Below are positions 17,887 through 25,580 of a stretch of 64,000 bases of DNA, piece by piece. The stretch spans positions 3,511,001 to 3,575,000 of the forward strand of contig NZ_FNLB01000006.1 of NCBI RefSeq assembly GCF_900104145.1, in the 5' to 3' direction. A program made the translations under genes and the position numbers. Positions within the stretch are counted from its first letter, which is position 1. Every line of letters starts with the position of its first letter. The stretch is from Pseudovibrio sp. Tun.PSC04-5.I4. Its GTDB lineage: Bacteria; Pseudomonadota; Alphaproteobacteria; Rhizobiales; Stappiaceae. The notes below the pieces were generated by a model. The model was not told where the DNA came from. It saw only the letters and a program-made list of their open reading frames with translations, and did not search any database.

Positions 17887-17956
17887 AGACGGCCAGAGAA
17901 TAAGGGTTGGGGCCTTTAGACTTTGCCGACTTTCTAACGATTTGAGGCGTTGGCAA

Positions 17957-19198
17957 TCACGACAATTGTAGTGTGGTTGCCAACCCTAAGTCTTTTATTT
18001 GACGTAGTTTTCTCGAGGCGGTTCGTGTGATTGAGTAGAAATGTTGTGAGAATTCTTCTGCCTCAGCTTCAAGCTCTTCGCAGCTCATATTTTTAGGCTG
18101 ATAGACCGCGTGAGCTCCATCAAAATCCCTCCAGTTATCAGAGAGTAAACGGCCTTCGTCCACGAGCTGATTGTAGAAGCGGGAGCCGGGGAATGGGATG
18201 GCAATGGCGGGCGCGGTCAAATCGACCCCGATGTCATGAAAGAACTTGGCGGTTTCGATGAAAATTTCTGTCGTATGTTCATCGAAACCGAATATGGCCG
18301 TGGTATCAACTATAATTCCATGCGCATGAATACGAGAGATTTGTTCTTTCAAATTTTCTGGCTTCACAAAACCTTTTCCAGCTCGCTTTAGAGCGGCCTT
18401 GGATGAGGTTTCTATTCCAATAAGTAAGTACTTTGCACCAGATTTGGCCGCAGCTTCTAAAAGCTCTGGATCATCTGCAATGCGAATAGTTGTTTCACCG
18501 GCCCAACTAATTTTGAGCGGCTCAAGTGCTTTAAACAGCTCCAGAGCGTATTCCCGATCTTCCGTAAGGTGATCTGCGTGGAGTTCAAGCCAGTCAGTTT
18601 CCATCTCCGAAATCTCAGCGATGATGTCGGGGATCGGGCGATAACGGGTCTTGCCGAGCATTGCGGGAATGAGGCAGAAGCTGCAGTTATGCTTGCAGCC
18701 ACGACTGACGAGAACGGACCATTCCCAATTATATTGCTCAGCTGTAATGAGGTGACGCGGATAGGGTTTCAACGTGGACATGTCAACGGTGGTGCCAGTG
18801 TAGCGCGGCTTCAAACTGCGGTTCTGTGCATCCTGAAGGAGTTCGTCCCAGACGTTCTCACATTCACCTGTCATTACCGCATCTGCGTATTTGGCTGCCT
18901 CTTCTGGAAGGAAGGTGGCGTGGAGGCCACCAATGACAACCTGACTGCCTTTTGCTGAGAAGGTTGAGGCCAGCTCATAGCCTCGGTTGGCATCCGGAGT
19001 TGCGAAGAAGATAACCACGAGGTCGGCGGTAATCTTGGCAGGATTGACCATCTTTATGGTTTCATCATGCATCTCCAACTGAAAGCTGCGCGGGGTTGCT
19101 GCCGCAGCTGAGAAGATGGACTGAGGCGGGCCTCCTCGCGCTTTTTTGTAATCCTTAAAATAGCTCGGTGCAGATGCTTTTATGAGACAGATCTTCAT
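17957..19198 (-). CDS. B12-binding-type radical SAM protein
   Basis: The N-terminal half (about residues 1-130) resembles the cobalamin-binding domain of class B radical SAM enzymes (VVIGGLHATFLPEEAAKYADAV). The central domain has the radical SAM cluster motif CKHNCSFC (CxxxCxxC) around residue 168 from the chosen start. The start ATG at 19198 (MKICLIKAS) is supported by GAGG five bases upstream; the open frame extends 15 codons further. No neighbouring biosynthetic genes were found, so the methylation or rearrangement substrate is unknown. It converges with the YffB-like gene. Confidence 0.87.
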   Translation of the reverse strand: MKICLIKASAPSYFKDYKKARGGPPQSIFSAAAATPRSFQLEMHDETIKMVNPAKITADLVVIFFATPDANRGYELASTFSAKGSQVVIGGLHATFLPEEAAKYADAVMTGECENVWDELLQDAQNRSLKPRYTGTTVDMSTLKPYPRHLITAEQYNWEWSVLVSRGCKHNCSFCLIPAMLGKTRYRPIPDIIAEISEMETDWLELHADHLTEDREYALELFKALEPLKISWAGETTIRIADDPELLEAAAKSGAKYLLIGIETSSKAALKRAGKGFVKPENLKEQISRIHAHGIIVDTTAIFGFDEHTTEIFIETAKFFHDIGVDLTAPAIAIPFPGSRFYNQLVDEGRLLSDNWRDFDGAHAVYQPKNMSCEELEAEAEEFSQHFYSITRTASRKLRQIKDLGLATTLQLS

Positions 19199-19306
19199 GC
19201 CAACCTCGAGTGTTTGTTTTGAGTAAGTTGTCATAAAAGGCAATTTATGGCAAGAGGAAATTCCAACCCTACTATCTCGTTGAAAATGTGAGGTTTAATG
19301 AAGTTG

Positions 19307-20116
19307 TTAGGTCTGAACCTTCATCAAGGATGTCACGTCAAACCGTTGAACATCCCGCAAAAGTTTGATGAATTCTTGTGATGCGTGGGTTAGAGAAGCC
19401 TTGCCTTTATCGACGGTGGCGAGAGCTGCATTGCCCAATGCGCCGGTCTTGTTCAGGTCTTCACTCATCCAGCCGTATTGGTGGCGACCATGGGCGCGTA
19501 AATATGCATCCTTGTTGATGTGTTCGGTCTGGGCAGATGTGAAATTGGTGGCCTTCTCCATGCGAACAAGGTCTGGGCGCAGTGCCAGCATGATGGAGGT
19601 TTCGATATCTCCGCCATGAATGCCGTAGGTGAATTCATCTGCTGAGAACAAGCCCTCGGGTTGGCCGAAGCGGAGCCAGCTGGATTCTACGGCCAGCATA
19701 TTATGCTTCATGCGGAGTTCGCGGGTAATGACATCCATCAGCGGGGAGTTGCCGCCATGAGAATTCGCGAGCACCAATTTGCGGATGCCAGCGCGGGCGA
19801 CACATTCTCCAATTTCGATCCATGATTTGATGGCTGTTTCCCATGAAAGGCTCAAAGTGCCGGGAAAGGAGAAGTGCTCATCTGACTTGCCCACGGCCTG
19901 AACTGGTAGGAACGTGACTGGCAGATCTTCCGGCAATAGCTCGATTGTGCGTGCCACTTGCCCCTCTGCGATGCAGGTATCGGTATAGACGGGGAGGTGA
20001 GGGCCATGTTGTTCGATTGCAGCGATAGGCAGAACTGCGATCCACTCGCTCGTCTCGCTTTCAGAGAAGTCTGTGGTTGTCATCTCGTGCCAATGGCGGC
20101 GGGGCAGGGCGCTCAT
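19307..20116 (-). CDS. Creatininase-family amidohydrolase
   Basis: The protein has the creatininase fold signature: EQHGPHLPVYTDT supplies metal-binding Glu/His/Asp residues, and NSHGGNSPLMD and HGGDIETS follow. Family members hydrolyse cyclic amides such as creatinine or N-formyl groups in cofactor pathways; the substrate here is unknown. The start at 20116 (MSALPRRHW) gives about 269 residues, close to the family norm of 240-270. The open frame continues 50 codons upstream but that part is low-complexity and has no family match. No good Shine-Dalgarno sequence decides between this and an ATG 11 codons later. Confidence 0.85.
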   Translation of the reverse strand: MSALPRRHWHEMTTTDFSESETSEWIAVLPIAAIEQHGPHLPVYTDTCIAEGQVARTIELLPEDLPVTFLPVQAVGKSDEHFSFPGTLSLSWETAIKSWIEIGECVARAGIRKLVLANSHGGNSPLMDVITRELRMKHNMLAVESSWLRFGQPEGLFSADEFTYGIHGGDIETSIMLALRPDLVRMEKATNFTSAQTEHINKDAYLRAHGRHQYGWMSEDLNKTGALGNAALATVDKGKASLTHASQEFIKLLRDVQRFDVTSLMKVQT

Positions 20117-20323
20117 ATTTTTATCCGGTGTTTGTTGTTCTAGCCCTAGAGTAGCGCGTTGTGTGGCTGGCGTCATCGGTCGAGGTGTCATGCCCTCGGG
20201 TTTTTCAGAGGTACAGCGTAAGAGGGCGTTTACTCTGATTGCACGGCGGCTTGGCTGGTGGCTCACATGTGCGTCTTCTTCTCGTCCTGAAAGGTGGCGA
20301 ATAACAAGAAGGAGAAGCCACTT

Positions 20324-21136
20324 ATGTTTTCTAAAACCACACGAAATAGATTGATTGGCGGTGTCGCGCTAACGCTTGCTGGGCTGATGGCAGGTGAGGC
20401 AGGCGCGGCCGGGGCCGTGCTACTAACAAAAGAAATATGCTCCAACCCAGCGGATATAATTGTTTCCCATTGGGCCGATAAAAACCACGGCGCAAAAGAT
20501 GTCTACTTCATGAAATCCGCAGGGGCCGTGGCGAAAATTAATAGCGAAACAGATTTTAACGATCTGAAGAACGTGTTTGTATCTGCACATGGGTCAACTG
20601 TCAGCGTAGGTGGGATTGCCAATGCGGACTTTGCCAGTTTCTTTAAAGAAGCCCATGGGAGTACACCTGATGTTATGTTCTTTAGCAGTTGTAGTACTGG
20701 AAGTGGGAATGTCCGTAAGCTGCTAAACGATAAGTATAATCAAGATATTGGTTCCTTATACGGTCCACTTGGATCATGTGCGCTGGTTGGAAATGGCAGC
20801 CCTGATCTCACGACAGCAAAGAATTTATATAACGTGTCTCACTCAAATGGTGAGGACTTCCAAAAAGTAGTCGCCAACATCAATAAAATCTGGTCGGTTG
20901 ATGGCGAATACAAAGACACCGGAAAAACCTGGAAAGCTGCATGTGCGGAGTTTGTCGATCCACTCAATGCAGAAAATCTTGCGGAATTCCATAATGCGGT
21001 CTACGAGGAATTTATGGTCAATGCCCAAACCGATGACGTTGACACCAGCCATAATTATGGTTTGCTGATAAAATGGAATAATGCAGGAACAGAATTTGAT
21101 GTTTGTGGTGCTGACCATGAAGCCTGTACTAATTAG
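20324..21136 (+). CDS. Secreted protein with possible clan CD (caspase/gingipain-like) His-Cys pair
   Basis: The chosen start ATG (MFSKTTRNRL) has GGAG a suitable distance upstream and gives 270 residues with a Sec signal peptide of about 27-30 residues. No named family is recognised. Two segments look like the catalytic strands of clan CD cysteine peptidases. A hydrophobic strand runs into His-Gly (VFVSAHGS, His 89), and a second runs into Cys (DVMFFSSCSTG, Cys 123). The 34-residue spacing is close to that known for gingipains. The C-terminal half is polar and has several more cysteines (CGADHEAC). Activity is not shown. The gene looks somewhat AT-richer than its neighbours and is monocistronic. 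Confidence 0.7.
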   Translation: MFSKTTRNRLIGGVALTLAGLMAGEAGAAGAVLLTKEICSNPADIIVSHWADKNHGAKDVYFMKSAGAVAKINSETDFNDLKNVFVSAHGSTVSVGGIANADFASFFKEAHGSTPDVMFFSSCSTGSGNVRKLLNDKYNQDIGSLYGPLGSCALVGNGSPDLTTAKNLYNVSHSNGEDFQKVVANINKIWSVDGEYKDTGKTWKAACAEFVDPLNAENLAEFHNAVYEEFMVNAQTDDVDTSHNYGLLIKWNNAGTEFDVCGADHEACTN

Positions 21137-21168
21137 ATAAACCAGACAAATGATGAGTACTTAGCAGG

Positions 21169-21939
21169 ATGACCGCAATAAACTCCCCCCTCCTGTCCTT
21201 AAAGGCCATATCGAAGGCCTTTGAGAATGGAACAGTCGCGCTTAATGGGTTGGACCTTGATGTGAAGGCGGGGGAGTTTTTGAGCATTCTCGGGCCGTCA
21301 GGGTGTGGTAAGTCCACCATCCTGCGGCTCATTTCCGGTTTGGAAGAGCAAAGCTCCGGTGAAATTGTTCGCGCTGGTCAGGATGATATCGGTTTTGTGT
21401 TTCAGGAACCTACACTGCTGCCGTGGGGAACCGTTGCTGACAATGTCTACTGGCCGTTGAAGGTTAAAGGCGTTTCCAAGCAGGATGCGAAAGAGCGCGT
21501 TGAAGATGCTTTGGAGATGGTTGGGCTTTCCAGCTTTGCCAAGCATATGCCCTCAGAGCTTTCTGGCGGCATGAAGATGCGTGTTTCTATTGCACGCGCG
21601 CTTATTACAAAACCAAAGCTGTTGCTTATGGATGAGCCGTTTGCGGCACTTGATGAGATTACCCGAAATAAGCTGAATGACGATTTGCTGGATTTGAAGT
21701 CCAAGCATGATTGGACCATCCTGTTTGTGACCCACTCGGTTTATGAAAGCGTGTTTTTATCCTCCCGCATTGTGGTGATGGCTGCCCGTCCGGGTCGGAT
21801 CACCTATGATATGTCGCTGAATGCGCCTTACCCTCGGTCTCGTGATTATCGGATGGCAACACAATACGCCTCTTATTGCCGTGAAGCGGTTGAGGCGTTG
21901 GAAGCTGCGATGGGTCACCACATGAAAGTGTCTGCGTGA
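21169..21939 (+). CDS. Orphan NitT/TauT-type ABC ATPase
   Basis: The 256-residue ATPase has Walker A GPSGCGKST (about residues 43-51), a Q-loop in FVFQEPTLLPWGTV, signature LSGGMKMR and Walker B LLLMDEPFAALDE. The LLPWGTVADNV segment is typical of the nitrate/sulfonate/taurine/HMP-precursor importer group. No permease or binding protein gene lies within the window on either side, which is unusual because these importers are normally encoded together. It probably serves permeases encoded elsewhere. Confidence 0.88.
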   Translation: MTAINSPLLSLKAISKAFENGTVALNGLDLDVKAGEFLSILGPSGCGKSTILRLISGLEEQSSGEIVRAGQDDIGFVFQEPTLLPWGTVADNVYWPLKVKGVSKQDAKERVEDALEMVGLSSFAKHMPSELSGGMKMRVSIARALITKPKLLLMDEPFAALDEITRNKLNDDLLDLKSKHDWTILFVTHSVYESVFLSSRIVVMAARPGRITYDMSLNAPYPRSRDYRMATQYASYCREAVEALEAAMGHHMKVSA

Positions 21940-22116
21940 GTGGTGGAGTCTCACTCAGTAGAACGGAAAGTGCTTAATCGCCTAAGAAATCTCATTAGGT
22001 CACTAAATAATCGCCGAACTGTCATCTGACTTATATATTCGGCGGCTATCACTGCTGTGCATTGCCAGTTTTTGGCGTTTTACGATGATTTGTATAGCAG
22101 CGAGATTTGCCAAACC

Positions 22117-22644
22117 ATGAGTTTCAATTTTAAAAAAAGCACGACTTTTCGTCTTGCGCAAGCAGCGAAGGCGCAGCGCGCGCGTTCTGGGGCACATCTT
22201 TCACGAATTGGACTTCATCCCGGACAGGAAGCTGTTCTGAAGATTTTGAATGAAACTGATGGCAAGACCATGAGCCAGCTCGCTCTAGCGCTTGGTGTTC
22301 AGCCTCCGACTGTGACGAAGATGGTGACGCGGCTTGCTGCCCAAGGCTTGGTGTTCCGCAAAATCTCCGAGAAAGACGGGCGTTTGGCGCGGGTCTTTCT
22401 AACCGAAGAAGGACGTGCGCGTATCTTCCAGGTGGACCGGGCATGGAAGCGGCTTGAGAAAGAAGCGCTTGTTGGGTTGGACGACAAGGACCGCAAAAGG
22501 CTGCGCCGCTTGCTGCGTCAGGTAGAAAAGAACCTTTCTGCCAGCTTTGAAGATGATCCGGACTTGGAAGAAGAGCTGGAAGCTGACGCTCAAACAGCGG
22601 AAGCTCAAGTGGAAAAAGCAACTGAGTTAGAAGTTGCTGACTAG
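22117..22644 (+). CDS. MarR-family transcriptional regulator
   Basis: The central region is a MarR winged helix with TMSQLALALGVQPPTVTKMV and the wing sequence SEKDGRLARVFLTEEG. The C-terminal 35 residues are very acidic and helical (EDDPDLEEELEADAQ), longer than in most MarR proteins. The start at 22117 (MSFNFKKS) is preferred because the upstream 20 codons do not resemble the family; the Shine-Dalgarno sequence is weak. Targets are unknown. A terminator follows the stop directly. Confidence 0.86.
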   Translation: MSFNFKKSTTFRLAQAAKAQRARSGAHLSRIGLHPGQEAVLKILNETDGKTMSQLALALGVQPPTVTKMVTRLAAQGLVFRKISEKDGRLARVFLTEEGRARIFQVDRAWKRLEKEALVGLDDKDRKRLRRLLRQVEKNLSASFEDDPDLEEELEADAQTAEAQVEKATELEVAD

Positions 22645-22657
22645 TCACTTGCTCGTT

Positions 22658-22684
22658 GGCCCGCACCGGTGGCGGGCCTTTGTG
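22658..22684. terminator. Terminator between the MarR and DinB genes
   Basis: GGCCCGC (22658-22664) and GCGGGCC (22672-22678) form a perfect stem with a 7-base loop, followed by TTTGTG. It lies between convergent genes. Confidence 0.82.
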
Positions 22685-22696
22685 TGTTCTTCTGCC

Positions 22697-23224
22697 CTAT
22701 GCGTCTTCACAGAGGAGAAGTAGGTCAGTATCGGGTGTATTGAGCCCGAATTGACTAAGAAGCGTTGTGATTTGACCTCTGTGGTGCGTTTGGTGGTTGA
22801 AGAAATGCAACACCAGATTACCAAAGTTTTTATTGGCTGGAATGCCCTTGGTGTTGGAGTAGGCGAGGGAACTTTCTGCTTGTAAGACCGTGATCTCACC
22901 TGCGAACTCTTCAATCATCGCGTCCAGTTTTTGCCGTGCTTTTGTCAACTCCTCCCAGTTTGTAAAGGGAATGGAGGTCAAAGCTGTTGGGTGCGGAAAC
23001 TGGTCGAGATCTTTAAGGCTTTCATGGCCAATGGGATGGTCAGCAAAACGGCGTAACCAAATTAGATCTCCCACCATAATGTGATTGAGTGTTGCAAATA
23101 CCGATTTGAAGAATGCGCCTCGATCTTCTTGTCGTTGCTTATCACTGAGTTGGCCCGCACACTCATAGAGCCGAGCATTCATCCAGGTGTTGTATTGAGC
23201 TAAGAGTTTGAACTCTGAGGACAT
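22697..23224 (-). CDS. DinB-family metalloenzyme-fold protein
   Basis: The protein has the DinB four-helix bundle pattern: YNTWMNARLYECA near the N-terminus, ATLNHIMVGDLIWLRRF with the first metal-binding His, and FFNHQTHHRGQITTLL with the other two. Members of this family bind a divalent metal and often act as thiol transferases. The start at 23224 (MSSEFKLLAQ) gives about 175 residues, the usual length; the open frame extends 23 codons upstream without family likeness. It is divergent from the LacI gene. Confidence 0.85.
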   Translation of the reverse strand: MSSEFKLLAQYNTWMNARLYECAGQLSDKQRQEDRGAFFKSVFATLNHIMVGDLIWLRRFADHPIGHESLKDLDQFPHPTALTSIPFTNWEELTKARQKLDAMIEEFAGEITVLQAESSLAYSNTKGIPANKNFGNLVLHFFNHQTHHRGQITTLLSQFGLNTPDTDLLLLCEDA

Positions 23225-23420
23225 ATCGGGAAATTCTTTCGCGTGCTTATACCTAATCCTTAATGATATCGGCATGTTATGCGTTTCTTGCAAGAGATCA
23301 AAGCTTGAGATTTTGGAGTGAATCCTCTTTGTAGGCAGAGTGGAGGATTGCTATTTGCTGATACTGCTGCGCATAAGTGCTTAAGAATACGGGATGGATC
23401 CGGCTGGATATGCGAGGTAA

Positions 23421-24494
23421 TTGGCATTGAACGGCACAGGTAAACCACTGAGATTAGGCGATCTTGCCGAGAAACTGGGTGTTTCGACGGCTACGGTTTC
23501 TTTGGCGTTGAGAGACTCTCCGCTAATTGCGAAAGCCACGCGTGCAAGGGTGAAAGCCTATGCCGAAGACGTGGGGTATATCTATAATCGCTCCGCTGCT
23601 TCTTTGAGGACATCTCAATCCAACATGATTGGTGTGGCGGTTCACGATATTCTCAATCCCTATTTTGCCGAGGTGTTTCGCGGGCTGGAAGAGACACTGG
23701 CAGAGCAAAACAAGACCATCCTGATCTGCAATCACCGGGATATGGTTGAGCGGCAGAAGAACTTTATCGACACATTGCTGCAGCACCGTGTCGATGGGCT
23801 TATCTTGTGTGCCTCTGTTGGCACGACGGACAAGGACATCAACGCCATTGTGCGGCAGGGTGTGCCTGTGACGTTGGTTTGCCGTGATGTTGCGGGGGCT
23901 GATGCCCCTTGTGTCCGCGGGGATGATTTTGTCGGGTCCTACCGGATTACCAAGCACCTGATTGAGCAGGGTCATCGGCAAATCGCGATGGTTGGCGGGC
24001 GGCGTGAAAGCTCTGCCGGGCGTGACCGCAACCGTGGCTGGCGATCTGCACTGGAAGATGCTGGCATTGATGTTGATGCGCAGCTGGATATTCCAGAGTT
24101 GATGACGCAGGATGACGGACGCTCTGTTGCCAAGCAGATTGTGCGAGCTGAGCCAAAGCCGAGCGCTGTTGTGTGTTTCAACGACCTTGTGGCGCTGGGC
24201 GTGATGAGTGCTGTTCGTCGGCTTGGTATTGAGCCGGGGCCAGAACTGGCGATTGTGGGTTACGATGATACCGATGGAACGGAAAATCGCAGCCCTGCTT
24301 TGACCACTGTGGATAATGGTGCGGGGACGATTGGGTTAAAAGCTGCAGAGCTCATGCTTGCGCAAATGGCGGGCGAAAAACCTAAGAATGACTTGATGTT
24401 AATTGAGCCCGTACTTCGTATTCGGGAGAGTGCTCCTCGACCTGGTGAGCGGCTGACACCTGTGGGCGGTTTGTGTGCTAATCCTGAGTTATAG
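23421..24494 (+). CDS. LacI-family transcriptional regulator
   Basis: The protein has a LacI helix-turn-helix (residues about 10-60, KLGVSTATVSLALRDSPLI and the hinge SAASLRTSQSNMIGV) and a periplasmic-binding-protein-like effector domain. Two TTG codons (23421 and 23427) are possible starts; GAGG at 23414-23417 suits the second (nine bases) better than the first (three bases). No sugar genes lie downstream, so the regulon is elsewhere. The product is 355-357 residues. Confidence 0.88.
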   Translation: MALNGTGKPLRLGDLAEKLGVSTATVSLALRDSPLIAKATRARVKAYAEDVGYIYNRSAASLRTSQSNMIGVAVHDILNPYFAEVFRGLEETLAEQNKTILICNHRDMVERQKNFIDTLLQHRVDGLILCASVGTTDKDINAIVRQGVPVTLVCRDVAGADAPCVRGDDFVGSYRITKHLIEQGHRQIAMVGGRRESSAGRDRNRGWRSALEDAGIDVDAQLDIPELMTQDDGRSVAKQIVRAEPKPSAVVCFNDLVALGVMSAVRRLGIEPGPELAIVGYDDTDGTENRSPALTTVDNGAGTIGLKAAELMLAQMAGEKPKNDLMLIEPVLRIRESAPRPGERLTPVGGLCANPEL

Positions 24495-24604
24495 ACGCTG
24501 TACACATTCCGAGCATTAAACAACCGTGAAACTGCCTTATTGAAACCCTATGTTTACCAAGTCGCGTTTATCTATGTGGCTAGTTGTATTGCGTTGGGAG
24601 TTTC

Positions 24605-24706
24605 ATGATGGTTAACTATCGTGGTAGTTTGGAAGACAGTAAAGACTTGAAGATGTTTGGCTTTTTTACTCTAGCCATGACCTGTATGGTCCTTCTCGTC
24701 GGCTGA
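24605..24706 (+). CDS. Candidate small membrane peptide (32-33 residues)
   Basis: Two adjacent ATG codons (24605, 24608) follow GGGAG at 24596-24600, which is seven bases before the second. The frame encodes a polar N-terminus (MVNYRGSLEDSKDLK) followed by one hydrophobic stretch (MFGFFTLAMTCMVLLVG) that would span a membrane once, with a stop at 24704-24706. The layout of charged N-terminus and single helix is typical of small membrane proteins. No family is recognised and homologues would be needed to support it. Confidence 0.45.
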   Translation: MMVNYRGSLEDSKDLKMFGFFTLAMTCMVLLVG

Positions 24707-24899
24707 ATACTCCTATTCGACTCGCCTTTGTTTTTTTGAAGAGTGGAACGTCCTGACTAAAGCATTCTTTTGCTGCTGGCTGAAGGCTTAGGCTTTACCG
24801 ATTCTGCAGTTCCATCCTTCCTTTTGAATTCACTATGCGTCGTTCTGTTTGGGAAGGAACTAGCAAAACCCGCTTTTGCCATGCTTGTTTTGGTATGGG

Positions 24900-24919
24900 A
24901 TACACATGCCAGTGTGTAT
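24900..24919. repeat. Perfect inverted repeat, possible operator
   Basis: ATACACA (24900-24906) and TGTGTAT (24913-24919) are exact reverse complements around 6 bases. It has the size of a dimeric regulator site, but the regulator is unknown. Confidence 0.5.
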
Positions 24920-25055
24920 TCGGCATTCTATGTAAATAATAACTAGTATAAAATTATAGATATTTGATTAAATTGCCAGCATTCACAAGTAATTTCGATA
25001 TTTGTTTTTGTGTTAAACGCATGAATAATTTATGTTTTTAGAGATGTTATCTTCG

Positions 25056-25074
25056 GGTTAATTTATAATTAACC
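25056..25074. promoter_or_regulatory. 19-base perfect palindrome upstream of the inhibitor gene
   Basis: GGTTAATT (25056-25063) and AATTAACC (25067-25074) are separated by TAT. The centre is about 70 bases before the ATG at 25134, and GAGTTAACTG follows closely. It is probably an operator for the downstream gene. Confidence 0.55.
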
Positions 25075-25133
25075 TTGAGTTAACTGAATGAGTCGACTAT
25101 CTCACATGTAAACATGTCCTGGAGGCTGTTCGT

Positions 25134-25580
25134 ATGCGTGGGATTTTAAGAAAAACAATCTTGATTACTGGTAGTGTGCTCGCCATTGCTGGCTGGAGTT
25201 CGGTGCCGGGGAATGCCAGTGTAATTTCTGGTAGCTGGTCGATCTCTGATGCACTTTCATCTAAATCTTGCTCTGCTCAGTTAGGGTCAGACCCTGCTGC
25301 AAGCGGCTACGGCAATTCGTTTGAGACAGAAAATTGCCAAGGCATTTACGCACCAATCGCGAAAGCGACGGCGTGGCAGTGGAGCTATGAAGATGGCTTA
25401 TCGCTGCTGGATGCAGATGGTGAGATTGTGCTGCAGTTTGATATTGATGAGCTGGATGGTCTGACCTCTGTTGGCCTTTCTTCGCTGTTCCTTGTCATGC
25501 AACCAGATCATCGAGAAAGCAAAGCATCAGACCTTTCCGAGCTGATTGAAAAAGCTGTTGTGGTGACAGCGCAGCGCTGA
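25134..25580 (+). CDS. Secreted AprI/Inh-type metalloprotease inhibitor-like protein
   Basis: The 148-residue product has a signal peptide (MRGILRKTILITGSVLAIAG, cleavage near NAS). The mature part fits the Inh beta-barrel pattern: ISGSWSISDA, a Cys pair (KSCSAQLG and ENCQGIY) likely forming the family disulphide, then TAWQWSYEDGLSLLDADGEI. Inh proteins block secreted serralysin-type metalloproteases in the periplasm. No protease gene lies nearby, and the C-terminal 40 residues extend beyond the usual domain. TGGAGG lies about eight bases before the ATG. The stop codon directly abuts the stop of the convergent aminotransferase gene. Confidence 0.75.
   Translation: MRGILRKTILITGSVLAIAGWSSVPGNASVISGSWSISDALSSKSCSAQLGSDPAASGYGNSFETENCQGIYAPIAKATAWQWSYEDGLSLLDADGEIVLQFDIDELDGLTSVGLSSLFLVMQPDHRESKASDLSELIEKAVVVTAQR

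Larger units (their letters stand above)
24495..25133. other. Long intergenic region with a possible small membrane peptide and two palindromes
   Basis: About 640 bases lie between the LacI gene and the Inh-type inhibitor gene. The right half is strongly AT-rich. It holds a candidate 32-33 residue membrane peptide gene (24605-24706) and two perfect inverted repeats (24900-24919, 25056-25074). The remainder shows no supported gene. Confidence 0.5.

Noticed and set aside
23321..23349. AATCCTC/GAGGATT inverted repeat between the DinB and LacI genes
   Set aside because: The arms are only seven bases with a 15-base spacer and do not resemble a LacI-type operator.
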